Positions 1 through 6,544 of a stretch of DNA of 20,054 nucleotides are shown piece after piece. The stretch covers positions 1-20,054 of the forward strand of contig CAZLLV010000503.1 in assembly GCA_964560325.1 (NCBI GenBank). Reading direction: 5' to 3'. Position 1 is the stretch's first letter. Each line of letters starts with the position of its first letter. The position numbers were made by a program, and so were the translations under genes. Source of the stretch: CAZLLV01 sp964560325 (GTDB lineage Bacteria > Acidobacteriota > Thermoanaerobaculia > Multivoradales > DATKCC01). The notes below the pieces were generated by a model that was given only the letters and a program-made list of their open reading frames with translations, had not been told where the DNA came from and did not search any database.

Positions 1-190
1 GCCCGGCCCGCTCCGCTGACGGCCGAGGTGCCGCTGCGCACCGGCCGCGCACCGCCCCGCCGCAGCACCCTCAGAGCCCCGGACCCCGCTGCCGCGCCGG
101 ATGCCACCCGGCCGGCCGCTCCCTAGTCTCCCGCCGGCCCGCTCCGCGGTGCCGGCCCGAGTTCCTCTCCCACTTCGACCGAGGAGCGCC
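1..190. other. Leader region upstream of the radical SAM operon; possible end of an upstream gene
   Basis: No recognised gene lies here. The forward frame beginning at base 1 is open to a TAG at 124-126. Its 41 codons are Ala/Pro/Arg-rich and resemble no family I know, so it could be the C-terminal tail of a gene lying to the left or chance in GC-rich DNA. I saw no clear -10 box. The only functional site I can support is a GAGGAG Shine-Dalgarno sequence at 181-186 serving the gene that starts at 191. Confidence 0.25.
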
Positions 191-1096
191 ATGGAAGCCG
201 TCACCGAGAGTCCCGCACCGCCCGCCGTGCCGGGCGCCTCCGCGCCCCGGGTGCGCCTCAGATCGCTCGACACCCTCTGGTTCCAGGTCGCGGGGACGGT
301 CTGCAACCTCGCCTGCACCCACTGCTTCGTCTCCTGCTCGCCGACCAACCGCACGCACGACCACCTGTCGCTCGACACGGTGCGCCGCCACCTCGACGAG
401 GCGGCGGCGCTGGGGGTCAAGGAGTACTACTTCACCGGCGGCGAGCCGTTCCTGAACCCGGAGATGGAGGCGATCCTGGCGGCGACGCTCGCGGTCGGCC
501 CGGCGACGGTGCTGACCAACGGCCTGCTGCTCGACCCGGAGCGCTGCCGGCGGCTGGCGGCGCTCTCCGCCGCGTCCGACTACTCGCTCGACCTGCGCGT
601 GTCGCTCGACGGCTTCACCGCCGAGGCGAACGACGCGATCCGCGGCGAGGGCGTCTTCGACCGCGCCATGGCGGGGATCCGCAACCTCGCTACGGCGGGC
701 TTGAACCCGGTCTTGACGGTGACCGAGGTGCACGAGGAGAACGCCACCGACGCCGGCAAGGAGCGCTTCTTCGGGCTGCTCCGGGAGCTCGGCATCGAGC
801 GGCCGCGCCTCAAGGTGCTGCCGGTCTTTCGGATCGGCGCCGAGGCCGAGCGCGGCGGCGCCTACGAGAGCTGGCAGCGGCTGCGCGCGGGGGACGCGCC
901 GGACGGCTCGTGGGACCACCTCCAGTGTTCGAGCTGCCGGATGGTGACCGACCAGGGGGTGTGGGTCTGCCCGATCCTGGTCAACGAGCCGGGCGGCCGG
1001 ATGGGCGAGACGCTGGCGGACAGCCTGGACGGCTACCCGCTGGAGCACCCGGCGTGCTGGACCTGCCACGTTTACGGGGTCTCATGCAAGACGTGA
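191..1096 (+). CDS. Radical SAM protein with Cys-rich (SPASM/twitch-like) C-terminus
   Basis: A 301-residue radical SAM enzyme. The CxxxCxxC motif that binds the catalytic 4Fe-4S cluster is CNLACTHC (C38, C42, C45), and the SAM-contacting GGEP motif is at residues 83-86. The C-terminal part carries six more cysteines (C246, C249, C260, C289, C292, C299), a pattern like SPASM or twitch domains that hold auxiliary Fe-S clusters. An extra C49 follows the primary motif. I chose ATG 191 because GAGGAG precedes it by 4 nt; an in-frame ATG at 101 would add only a Pro/Arg-rich 30 residues. It is the first gene of a five-gene operon with an ArsM-like methyltransferase. It could act on a methylated metalloid, as the radical SAM enzyme ArsS does in arsenosugar synthesis, but its motif ends HCF and I cannot assign it to ArsS. 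The fold is certain, the substrate unknown. Confidence 0.9.
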   Translation: MEAVTESPAPPAVPGASAPRVRLRSLDTLWFQVAGTVCNLACTHCFVSCSPTNRTHDHLSLDTVRRHLDEAAALGVKEYYFTGGEPFLNPEMEAILAATLAVGPATVLTNGLLLDPERCRRLAALSAASDYSLDLRVSLDGFTAEANDAIRGEGVFDRAMAGIRNLATAGLNPVLTVTEVHEENATDAGKERFFGLLRELGIERPRLKVLPVFRIGAEAERGGAYESWQRLRAGDAPDGSWDHLQCSSCRMVTDQGVWVCPILVNEPGGRMGETLADSLDGYPLEHPACWTCHVYGVSCKT

Positions 1097-1113
1097 CGCG
1101 GCGATCAGAGCCC

Positions 1114-1132
1114 GGCGCGATGCGATCGCGCC
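1114..1132 (+). other. Perfect RNA hairpin between the first two operon genes
   Basis: GGCGCGAT (1114-1121) and ATCGCGCC (1125-1132) are perfect 8-nt complements with a 3-nt GCG loop. The hairpin lies 17 nt after the radical SAM stop codon and 6 nt before the AGGA ribosome-binding site of the next gene. No T-run follows, so a standard intrinsic terminator is unlikely. It could be an mRNA-stabilising or processing structure, or could modulate translation of the downstream gene. Confidence 0.45.
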
Positions 1133-1142
1133 CTACGCAGGA

Positions 1143-2195
1143 ATGCCCGTGAGCCAGCGACCGCCGCAGAGCCGGGAGGAGAGCCAGCGCCGGAAGCTGG
1201 AGGAGCAGCGCCGCGTGGCGCGGGAGAAGCTGACCGCCCACCGTGGCATGGCGACCTGGGGTGAGAAGCTGGTGCCGCTCGGGGAGTTCCGCGACGCGGC
1301 CCGGCAGGTGGGGCGCCACCTCTCCCCCGGCGAGCGGGAGGCCGAGCGCCGCAGTTACCTGGCCCCGCGCGAGGACCCGACGCCGGTCGAGGGTCCGTGG
1401 CGGCGGATCGCGGTCTTCGGCGGTGTCTACTCCAACCACTTCGCGCTCGAAGCGCTCCTCGACGACGCCCACCGCCGGGGCGCCGAGGCGGTCTACTGCC
1501 TGGGCGACCTGGGCGCCTTCGGACCGCACCCGGAGAAGGTCCGCCCGCTCCTCGACCAGGGTGGAGTCCTCGCCATCCAGGGCAACTACGAGGAGTCGCT
1601 CGCGACCGGCGCAGAGGACTGCAACTGCGGCTACACCGACCCGCGCGACAACCATTTCGCCGAGATCTCCTACCGCTACACGGCGGAGAACACCTCGGAC
1701 GAGTTCAAGCGCTGGATGGGCGCCCTGCCCCGCCGCCGCCGGGTCCGCCTGGGCGAGGGGAGGGGCTCTCGCGAGCTGCTCCTCGTCCACGGCTCGCCGC
1801 GGCGGACGAACGAGTTCCTGTTCGAGTCCGCGACGCCGGAGGCGTTCCTCGAGGTGCTCCTCGACCAGGAGCGCGCCGACGGCCTGCTCTGCACCCACAC
1901 CGGCCTCCACTGGCACCGGCGGCTCCCCTCGGGGCGCGACGTGGTGAACGTGGGGGTGATCGGGCGGCCGGCCAACGACGGGCGGCGCAACGTCTGGTAC
2001 GCGATCGTCGAGGCCCGTGCCGGCGAGCCGCCCGCCGTCGAGCTGGTGCCGCTCGATTACGACTGGCAAGGGCTCGCCGCCGAGATGCGGGCCGAGCGCC
2101 TGCCCGAGGAGTTCGTGGAGACCGTGGAGACCGGCTGGTGGACCACCTGCCTCGAGGTGCTGCCCGCCAAGGAGCGGGCCGCCTCCCGCTTCTAG
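1143..2195 (+). CDS. Calcineurin-like metallophosphoesterase-fold protein with altered first metal motif
   Basis: Up to 350 residues. An N-terminal stretch of about 86 residues is highly charged (many Arg/Glu, possibly coiled) and precedes a metallophosphoesterase domain. Recognisable motifs are GDLG (121-124), GNYE (147-150), VHGSP with H216, and THT (251-253). The first motif, normally GDxHSN, reads GGVYSN (93-98), so the usual Asp and His metal ligands are Gly and Tyr. A short insertion holds a Cys pair (C160, C162). The protein may therefore be inactive as a two-metal phosphoesterase, use one metal, or bind another ligand. Two starts are possible: ATG 1143, or the in-frame GTG 1149, which has AGGA (1139-1142) at ideal 6-nt spacing and which I favour. 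It lies 46-52 nt after the radical SAM gene and 35 nt before the methyltransferase gene. The fold assignment is firm; the function is unknown. Confidence 0.8.
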   Translation: MPVSQRPPQSREESQRRKLEEQRRVAREKLTAHRGMATWGEKLVPLGEFRDAARQVGRHLSPGEREAERRSYLAPREDPTPVEGPWRRIAVFGGVYSNHFALEALLDDAHRRGAEAVYCLGDLGAFGPHPEKVRPLLDQGGVLAIQGNYEESLATGAEDCNCGYTDPRDNHFAEISYRYTAENTSDEFKRWMGALPRRRRVRLGEGRGSRELLLVHGSPRRTNEFLFESATPEAFLEVLLDQERADGLLCTHTGLHWHRRLPSGRDVVNVGVIGRPANDGRRNVWYAIVEARAGEPPAVELVPLDYDWQGLAAEMRAERLPEEFVETVETGWWTTCLEVLPAKERAASRF

Positions 2196-2230
2196 ACGAT
2201 GACGACGACCGACCGAAGAGAGGACCGACC

Positions 2231-3418
2231 ATGACCGTCGCCGAACCGACCGACACTCCCACGACACGCCCCGTCGAAACGATCGTCCGCGAGCGCTACG
2301 GCCAGGGAGCGAAAGAGCGCGTGGCCGAGCTCTGCTGCCCGGTCGACTACGACCCGGAGTACCTCGCCGCGATCCCGGACGAGGTGCTGGAGCGCGACTA
2401 CGGCTGCGGCGATCCGAGCCGCCACCTCCGGCCGGGCGAGACCGTCCTCGACCTGGGGAGCGGCACCGGCAAGATCTGCTTCATCGCCTCGCAGGTGGTC
2501 GGGCCCGAGGGGCGGGTGATCGGCGTCGACATGACGCCCGAGATGCTCGACGTGGCGCGCCGGGCGGCGCCGGTGGTGGCGGAGCGGATCGGTCATGCGA
2601 ACGTCGAGCTCCGGCGCGGGCGGATCCAGGATCTGGCGCTCGATCTCGATCTGCTCGACCGGAAGCTGGCCGCGAGCCCGGTCACCGACGCGGAGGGTCT
2701 CTTCGCCGCCCAGGCGACGGCCGAGACGCTGCGCCGCGAGAGCCCGATGATCGCCACCGGCTCGGTCGACGTGGTGGTCTCGAACTGCGTGCTCAACCTG
2801 GTCGCGGAAGGAGAGAAGCGGCGCCTGTTCGCCGAGATCTTCCGCGTGCTCCGGAACGGCGGCCGGGCGGTGATCTCCGACATCGTCTCCGACGAGCCGG
2901 TGCCCGAAGCGATGCGGAACGACCCCGAGCTCTGGAGCGGCTGCATCTCCGGCGCCCTGACCGAGCACGGCTTTCTCGCCGCCTTCGAGGAGGCGGGCTT
3001 CCACGGCGTGCGGGTGCTCGAGCTCGGCGAGGCGCCGTGGCGGACGGTCGAGGGGATCGAGCTCCGCTCGATGACGGTGGAGGCGTTCAAGGGCAAGCAG
3101 GGGGAGTGCTGGGAGCGGAACCAGGCGGTGATCTACAAGGGGCCGTTCCGGGAGGTGCTCGACGACGACGGGCACCGGATGGAGCGCGGCCGGCGCTACG
3201 CGGTCTGCGACAAGACCTTCCAGCTCTACCGGCGCGAGCCGTACCGGGACTCGTTCCACTTCGTCGAGCCTCGGGTCGAGGTCCCACTCGAGGAGGCCGA
3301 GCCGTTCGACTGCTCGCGCACGGCTCTGCGCCACCCGAAGGAGACCAAGGGCGAGGAGTACGGCGCCACGACCGAGGCCGCCGATCCGTGCTGCGGCGGC
3401 CCGGAGGGTTGCTGCTGA
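2231..3418 (+). CDS. ArsM-like SAM-dependent methyltransferase with Cys-rich C-terminal tail
   Basis: A 395-residue class I SAM methyltransferase. Motif I is VLDLGSGTG (72-80) and the acidic residue of motif II is in VIGVDM. Four cysteine positions match arsenite methyltransferase (ArsM/AS3MT) landmarks: the ELCC pair (35-36), YGCG (C59), SNCVLNL (C186) and GCISGA (C238). In ArsM these cysteines bind As(III) and carry out catalysis. About 25 residues are inserted before SNC relative to the short algal enzyme. A C-terminal domain (about 285-360) holds a VCDKTF motif, and the protein ends in CCGGPEGCC, a likely soft-metal-binding tail. ATG 2231 has AGAGAGGA about 8 nt upstream. Its TGA overlaps the ATG of the next gene by one base, so the two are probably translationally coupled. 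Arsenite or a related metalloid is the best-supported substrate class by family knowledge. No arsR, arsC, arsB or acr3 is in the window. Confidence 0.8.
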   Translation: MTVAEPTDTPTTRPVETIVRERYGQGAKERVAELCCPVDYDPEYLAAIPDEVLERDYGCGDPSRHLRPGETVLDLGSGTGKICFIASQVVGPEGRVIGVDMTPEMLDVARRAAPVVAERIGHANVELRRGRIQDLALDLDLLDRKLAASPVTDAEGLFAAQATAETLRRESPMIATGSVDVVVSNCVLNLVAEGEKRRLFAEIFRVLRNGGRAVISDIVSDEPVPEAMRNDPELWSGCISGALTEHGFLAAFEEAGFHGVRVLELGEAPWRTVEGIELRSMTVEAFKGKQGECWERNQAVIYKGPFREVLDDDGHRMERGRRYAVCDKTFQLYRREPYRDSFHFVEPRVEVPLEEAEPFDCSRTALRHPKETKGEEYGATTEAADPCCGGPEGCC

Positions 3419-4695
3419 TGCCGAACGATCGCCCCCACGTCGCCATCCTGGGCGCCGGCCCGACCGGGCTCGATGCCGCGCTCGAAGCCGCCCGCCGGGG
3501 GTGGAGCTTCCGGGTCTACGAGGCGGCCGGCCGCCCGGCCGGCAACGTGCGCTCCTGGGGACACGTGCGCCTCTTCTCCCCCTGGTCGCTCGACGCCTCG
3601 CCGCGCATGCGCGAGGCGCTGGCGGCGAACGGCGGCGCGCCGATGCCGGACGACGAGACGGAGTGCCCGACCGGCCGGGAGCTCGCCGAGACGGTCCTCG
3701 ACCGGGTCGCGGCGCTGCCGGAGGTCGCTTCCCACCTCGTGCTCGGCGCGACGGTGGCGGCGGTCGGGCGCGAGGGGCTGCTCAGGCACGAGGAGATCTC
3801 GAGCGACGCGCGGCGCGACCGGCCGTTCCGGCTGCTGGTTCGCACCGGCGACGGCGCGAGCGAGCGGATCGAGCACGCCGACGCGGTGCTCGACTGCACC
3901 GGCGCGCTCGCCCAACCGAACCGGGTCGGCGACGGCGGCATCCCGGCGCTCGGCGAGAACGGCCCGGCGGCGGGTGCCGTCGTCCGGCGCCTCCCGGACG
4001 TCGAGGCGGAGCCTTCGGAGTGGGCGGGGAGGACGACGCTCCTGGTGGGCGGCGGGCACTCGGCCTGGACCGCGGCGCGCGACCTCGCCCGGCTGGCGGC
4101 ATCCGGCGGCGGCGCCGGGACGAGAGTGATCTGGGCGCTCCGCTGCCGCGCGGTCGACTGGCGAGTCCCGGACGACCCGCTGCCGGCGCGCGACCGGCTG
4201 GCGGCGGAGGCCGAGGCCCTGGCGCGAGGCGAGAGCCCGGCGGTCGAGCCGCGGCTCGGGGTGGTGGTCGAGGCGCTGGCGGCGGCGGACGGCGGCCGCG
4301 TGAAGGTGACGCTGCGACGGCTCGACGGCGGGGAGCCCGAGACGGTGACCGTCGACCGTGTGCTGGCGCTCACCGGCGCGGTCGGCGACCACGCCCTCTA
4401 CCGCCAGCTCCAGGTCCACGAGTGCTACGCCTCGGGCGCCCCGATGAAGCTCGCCGCGGCGCTCCTCGGCGCCTCGTCCGGATCGGCGGCCGGCAACGGC
4501 GGCGACTGTATGGCCACCGGCGGCCTGGGCGCCGAGACCCTGCTCAACCCGGAGCCCCGCTTCTTCATCCTGGGCGCGAAGTCGTACGGCAGCAACAGCG
4601 CCTACCTGATGCGCACCGGCTGGCAGCAGGTCGACGACGCCTTCGGTCTGCTGGCCGGGTCGTTCGAGCGAGCCGAGCTAGACTCGGCGCGATGA
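3418..4695 (+). CDS. FAD/NAD(P)-dependent oxidoreductase (flavin monooxygenase / thioredoxin reductase-like fold)
   Basis: A 425-residue two-dinucleotide-binding-domain flavoprotein. The N-terminal GAGPTG (12-17) binds FAD, and a second glycine motif GGGHSA (211-216) binds NAD(P)H. A late ALTGAVGDH segment is placed like the third FAD-contacting motif. The motif RLFSPWSLDASP (51-62) after the first domain is reminiscent of N-hydroxylating or lysine-hydroxylase-like flavoproteins. No CxxC redox disulphide of the thioredoxin reductase type is obvious. It starts at ATG 3418, overlapping the methyltransferase stop by one base, and ends at TGA 4693-4695, overlapping the hemH start as ATGA. Translational coupling on both sides implies stoichiometric production with the methyltransferase. 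A plausible role is oxidising or reducing the methyltransferase's product, but this is inference from context. Confidence 0.85.
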   Translation: MPNDRPHVAILGAGPTGLDAALEAARRGWSFRVYEAAGRPAGNVRSWGHVRLFSPWSLDASPRMREALAANGGAPMPDDETECPTGRELAETVLDRVAALPEVASHLVLGATVAAVGREGLLRHEEISSDARRDRPFRLLVRTGDGASERIEHADAVLDCTGALAQPNRVGDGGIPALGENGPAAGAVVRRLPDVEAEPSEWAGRTTLLVGGGHSAWTAARDLARLAASGGGAGTRVIWALRCRAVDWRVPDDPLPARDRLAAEAEALARGESPAVEPRLGVVVEALAAADGGRVKVTLRRLDGGEPETVTVDRVLALTGAVGDHALYRQLQVHECYASGAPMKLAAALLGASSGSAAGNGGDCMATGGLGAETLLNPEPRFFILGAKSYGSNSAYLMRTGWQQVDDAFGLLAGSFERAELDSAR

Positions 4696-5837
4696 TCGAA
4701 TACACCGCGCAGGAGAGCTTTCGCCACGACCGGGTGCCGAAGATCGGCGTGCTGGTCGTCAACCTGGGGACGCCGGAGGCGCCGACCGCCGCGGCGCTGC
4801 GGCCCTACCTGCGGCAGTTCCTGTCCGACCCGCGGGTGATCGAGCTGCCGAAGCTCCAGTGGCAGCTCATCCTGAACCTGTTCGTCCTCACGCGGCGGCC
4901 GAAGGCCTCGGCCCACGCCTACCGGACGGTCTGGACCGAGGAGGGCTCGCCGCTCCTCGCGATCACGAACCGGCAGGCGGCCGGAATCCGCGAGATCCTG
5001 GAGCGCGAGGTCGGCACGCCCGTGAAGGTGGCGGTCGGCATGACCTACGGCGAGCCGTCGGTCGCGACGGCGCTCCGGGAGCTGCGCGAGGCGGACGTGA
5101 CGCGCCTCCTGGTGCTTCCGATGTACCCGCAGTACTCGGGAACCACGATCGGCTCGGTCTTCGACGCGGTGGCGAAGGAGCTCACCTTCTGGCGGGTGGT
5201 GCCGGAGCTTCGCACGATCCACGGCTGGCACGACGAGCCGGGGTACGTGAAGGCGCTCGCCGACTCGATCCGCGAGGTCTGGTCGCGCGATGGGTCCGGC
5301 GGCGGCGAGCCGGAGAAGCTCCTCTTCTCGTTCCACGGCATCCCGCTTCGCTACTTCCGAAACGGCGACCCCTACCACTGCCTGTGCCAGGAGACCGGCC
5401 GGCTGGTGGCCGAGGAGCTAGGGCTCTCCGACGGGCGCTGGGTGGTCGCCTTCCAGTCGCTCTTCGGCAAGGAGGAGTGGATCAAGCCGTACACCGCCGA
5501 GACGGTGACCGCGATGGGCCGGGCGGGGGTCGGAAGCCTCGACGTGATCTGCCCCGGCTTCTCCGCCGACTGCCTGGAGACGATCGAGGAGATCGACATC
5601 CAGAACCGGGAGTTCTTCGAGGAGGCCGGCGGCGGCCGCTTCCGCTACATGCCGGCGCTCAACGACCGCCCGGACCACGTGCGCTTCCTCGCCGACCTGG
5701 TGAAACGCCACCTCGAGGGCTGGATCGAACCGACGGCGGCCTACGACCGCGAAGCGGCCGAAGCCGAGGCACGCGCGACGAAGCAGCGCGCCGACGCGAT
5801 GCGCGAGGCGGGTGCGAGCACCACGGCCGGGTATTGA
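4692..5837 (+). CDS. hemH: Ferrochelatase (heme/coproporphyrin iron chelatase)
   Basis: A 381-residue ferrochelatase that inserts Fe2+ into a porphyrin at the end of heme synthesis. Visible landmarks are GVLVVNLGTPEAP (19-31), the LPMYPQYSGTT block, SFHGIP with catalytic-site H215, and CPGFSADCLETIEE with E296. Length is slightly above the family norm because of an acidic/Ala-rich C-terminal tail after about residue 345. The product's natural porphyrin (protoporphyrin or coproporphyrin III) cannot be told from sequence alone. ATG 4692 overlaps the flavoprotein stop in an ATGA arrangement, making hemH the coupled last gene of the operon. No other heme genes are in the window, so its attachment to a radical SAM/methyltransferase unit is unusual. 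Identity is very secure. Confidence 0.96.
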   Translation: MIEYTAQESFRHDRVPKIGVLVVNLGTPEAPTAAALRPYLRQFLSDPRVIELPKLQWQLILNLFVLTRRPKASAHAYRTVWTEEGSPLLAITNRQAAGIREILEREVGTPVKVAVGMTYGEPSVATALRELREADVTRLLVLPMYPQYSGTTIGSVFDAVAKELTFWRVVPELRTIHGWHDEPGYVKALADSIREVWSRDGSGGGEPEKLLFSFHGIPLRYFRNGDPYHCLCQETGRLVAEELGLSDGRWVVAFQSLFGKEEWIKPYTAETVTAMGRAGVGSLDVICPGFSADCLETIEEIDIQNREFFEEAGGGRFRYMPALNDRPDHVRFLADLVKRHLEGWIEPTAAYDREAAEAEARATKQRADAMREAGASTTAGY

Positions 5838-5845
5838 TTACGCGA

Positions 5846-5863
5846 GTCTCGTTCAAGCGAGAC
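5846..5863 (+). terminator. Weak terminator-like hairpin after hemH
   Basis: GTCTCG (5846-5851) and CGAGAC (5858-5863) form a perfect 6-bp stem with a TTCAAG loop, 8 nt after the hemH stop. No T-tract follows, so it is at best a weak or Rho-assisted terminator. Confidence 0.3.
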
Positions 5864-5871
5864 GTTCCAGA

Positions 5872-6032
5872 GGGCGTGAGGTCTCCCGTCCGGGGGGCGT
5901 CGAGGCCGGCGCCTTCCGAGCAGCGTCGAAGTGCAAGAGATTCGCGCGCCGGCCGAGCCGAAGCGCGCGCCCTACGCTTCGAGGATCCGTTCTGTTGCGC
6001 GCGCTGTTCCCCCGGCGGGAGACCTCACGCCC
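5872..6032. repeat. 161-bp element bounded by near-perfect 24-bp inverted repeats
   Basis: The left arm 5872-5896 and right arm 6009-6032 are reverse complements over 24 base pairs with a single bulged T at 5889. The core is GCGTGAGGTCTCCCG (5874-5888) against CGGGAGACCTCACGC (6016-6030). The 112-nt interior also has self-complementary segments, for example TCGAAG 5926-5931 with CTTCGA 5977-5982, and GC-alternating runs, so the whole could fold as one long hairpin. It lies between the convergent ends of hemH and the ferredoxin gene, and the right arm includes the ferredoxin stop codon. It could be a bidirectional terminator structure or a small MITE-like inverted-repeat element. I saw no flanking target-site duplication. 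Confidence 0.65.
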
Positions 6033-6402
6033 GCCGCCACGCCGTCTTGTTGGTCCACACCGGCTCGGGCGTCATCCGCTCCTCCGGCTCCGGACCCGGG
6101 TCCTCCCAGGTCTGGTTCGACACCGTCATCACCGGCCGCACCCTCATGTCGCCGTCGACCTCGATCTGGCACGACAGCCGGACGGCGTTCAGCTCCTTCT
6201 CCTCGAGCTTCGCCGCCTCGGCATGGGTCATCTTCTCCGGCTCGCCTTCCAGGAACTCGACCCGGCAGGTCGTGCACTTGGCGTAGCCGCCGCAGCGGTG
6301 GCCGATGTCGACCCCCGCATCCTCGATGGCGTGCACCAGCCGCGTCCCGGCGTCGACCTCGATGCGCTTCTCTCCGTCGTACTCGATGATGACCGTCGGC
6401 AT
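6025..6402 (-). CDS. 2Fe-2S (plant-type) ferredoxin with C-terminal extension
   Basis: A 125-residue protein. The first ~85 residues are a plant/vertebrate-type 2Fe-2S ferredoxin with cysteines C37, C43, C46 and C78 (C-x5-C-x2-C-x31-C). The remaining ~40 residues form a Pro/Glu-rich extension with several Trp and no more cysteines. It is a cytoplasmic one-electron carrier. Translation starts at ATG 6400-6402, with GGGGAGG on the minus strand (6409-6415) as a strong ribosome-binding site. The gene is convergent with the radical SAM/hemH operon, and its stop codon lies inside the right arm of the 5872-6032 inverted repeat. Possible partners are the radical SAM enzyme or the flavoprotein of that operon, but this is only proximity. 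Family assignment is secure. Confidence 0.92.
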   Translation of the reverse strand: MPTVIIEYDGEKRIEVDAGTRLVHAIEDAGVDIGHRCGGYAKCTTCRVEFLEGEPEKMTHAEAAKLEEKELNAVRLSCQIEVDGDMRVRPVMTVSNQTWEDPGPEPEERMTPEPVWTNKTAWRRA

Positions 6403-6482
6403 GTCCGTCCTCCCCTGCTTGATCGATCGGATGGATTCGATTCGGATTCCTTCGAACGCCGGAGGTTACCACCGCCCCGGAG

Positions 6483-6494
6483 TATGATCGGCCG
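6483..6494 (+). promoter_or_regulatory. Promoter-like motif TATGATCGGCCG upstream of the MFS gene
   Basis: TATGAT (6483-6488) resembles a -10 box and is followed by CGGCCG. The same 12 bases occur, correctly oriented, upstream of the transaldolase gene, and close variants precede the M20 and gyrA genes. It lies 56 nt before the putative MFS start. No convincing TTGACA-like -35 is seen at 16-18 nt. Confidence 0.4.
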
Positions 6495-6544
6495 TAGAGC
6501 CGCAGCCCTCCCGCGCCATCCCACTCGCCGCCCGTACCCGCCCC

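Noticed and set aside
101..190. Upstream in-frame start (ATG 101) for the radical SAM gene
   Set aside because: Adds 30 Pro/Arg-rich residues with no ribosome-binding site; ATG 191 has GAGGAG at good spacing.
71..1069. Long minus-strand ORF opposite the radical SAM gene
   Set aside because: Arg/Ala/Gly-rich translation with no motif; an antisense shadow typical of GC-rich coding DNA.
2193..3418. The methyltransferase frame read as one 673-codon ORF starting at 1397
   Set aside because: The frame is open through the upstream phosphoesterase gene by chance; methyltransferase similarity and the ribosome-binding site begin at 2231.
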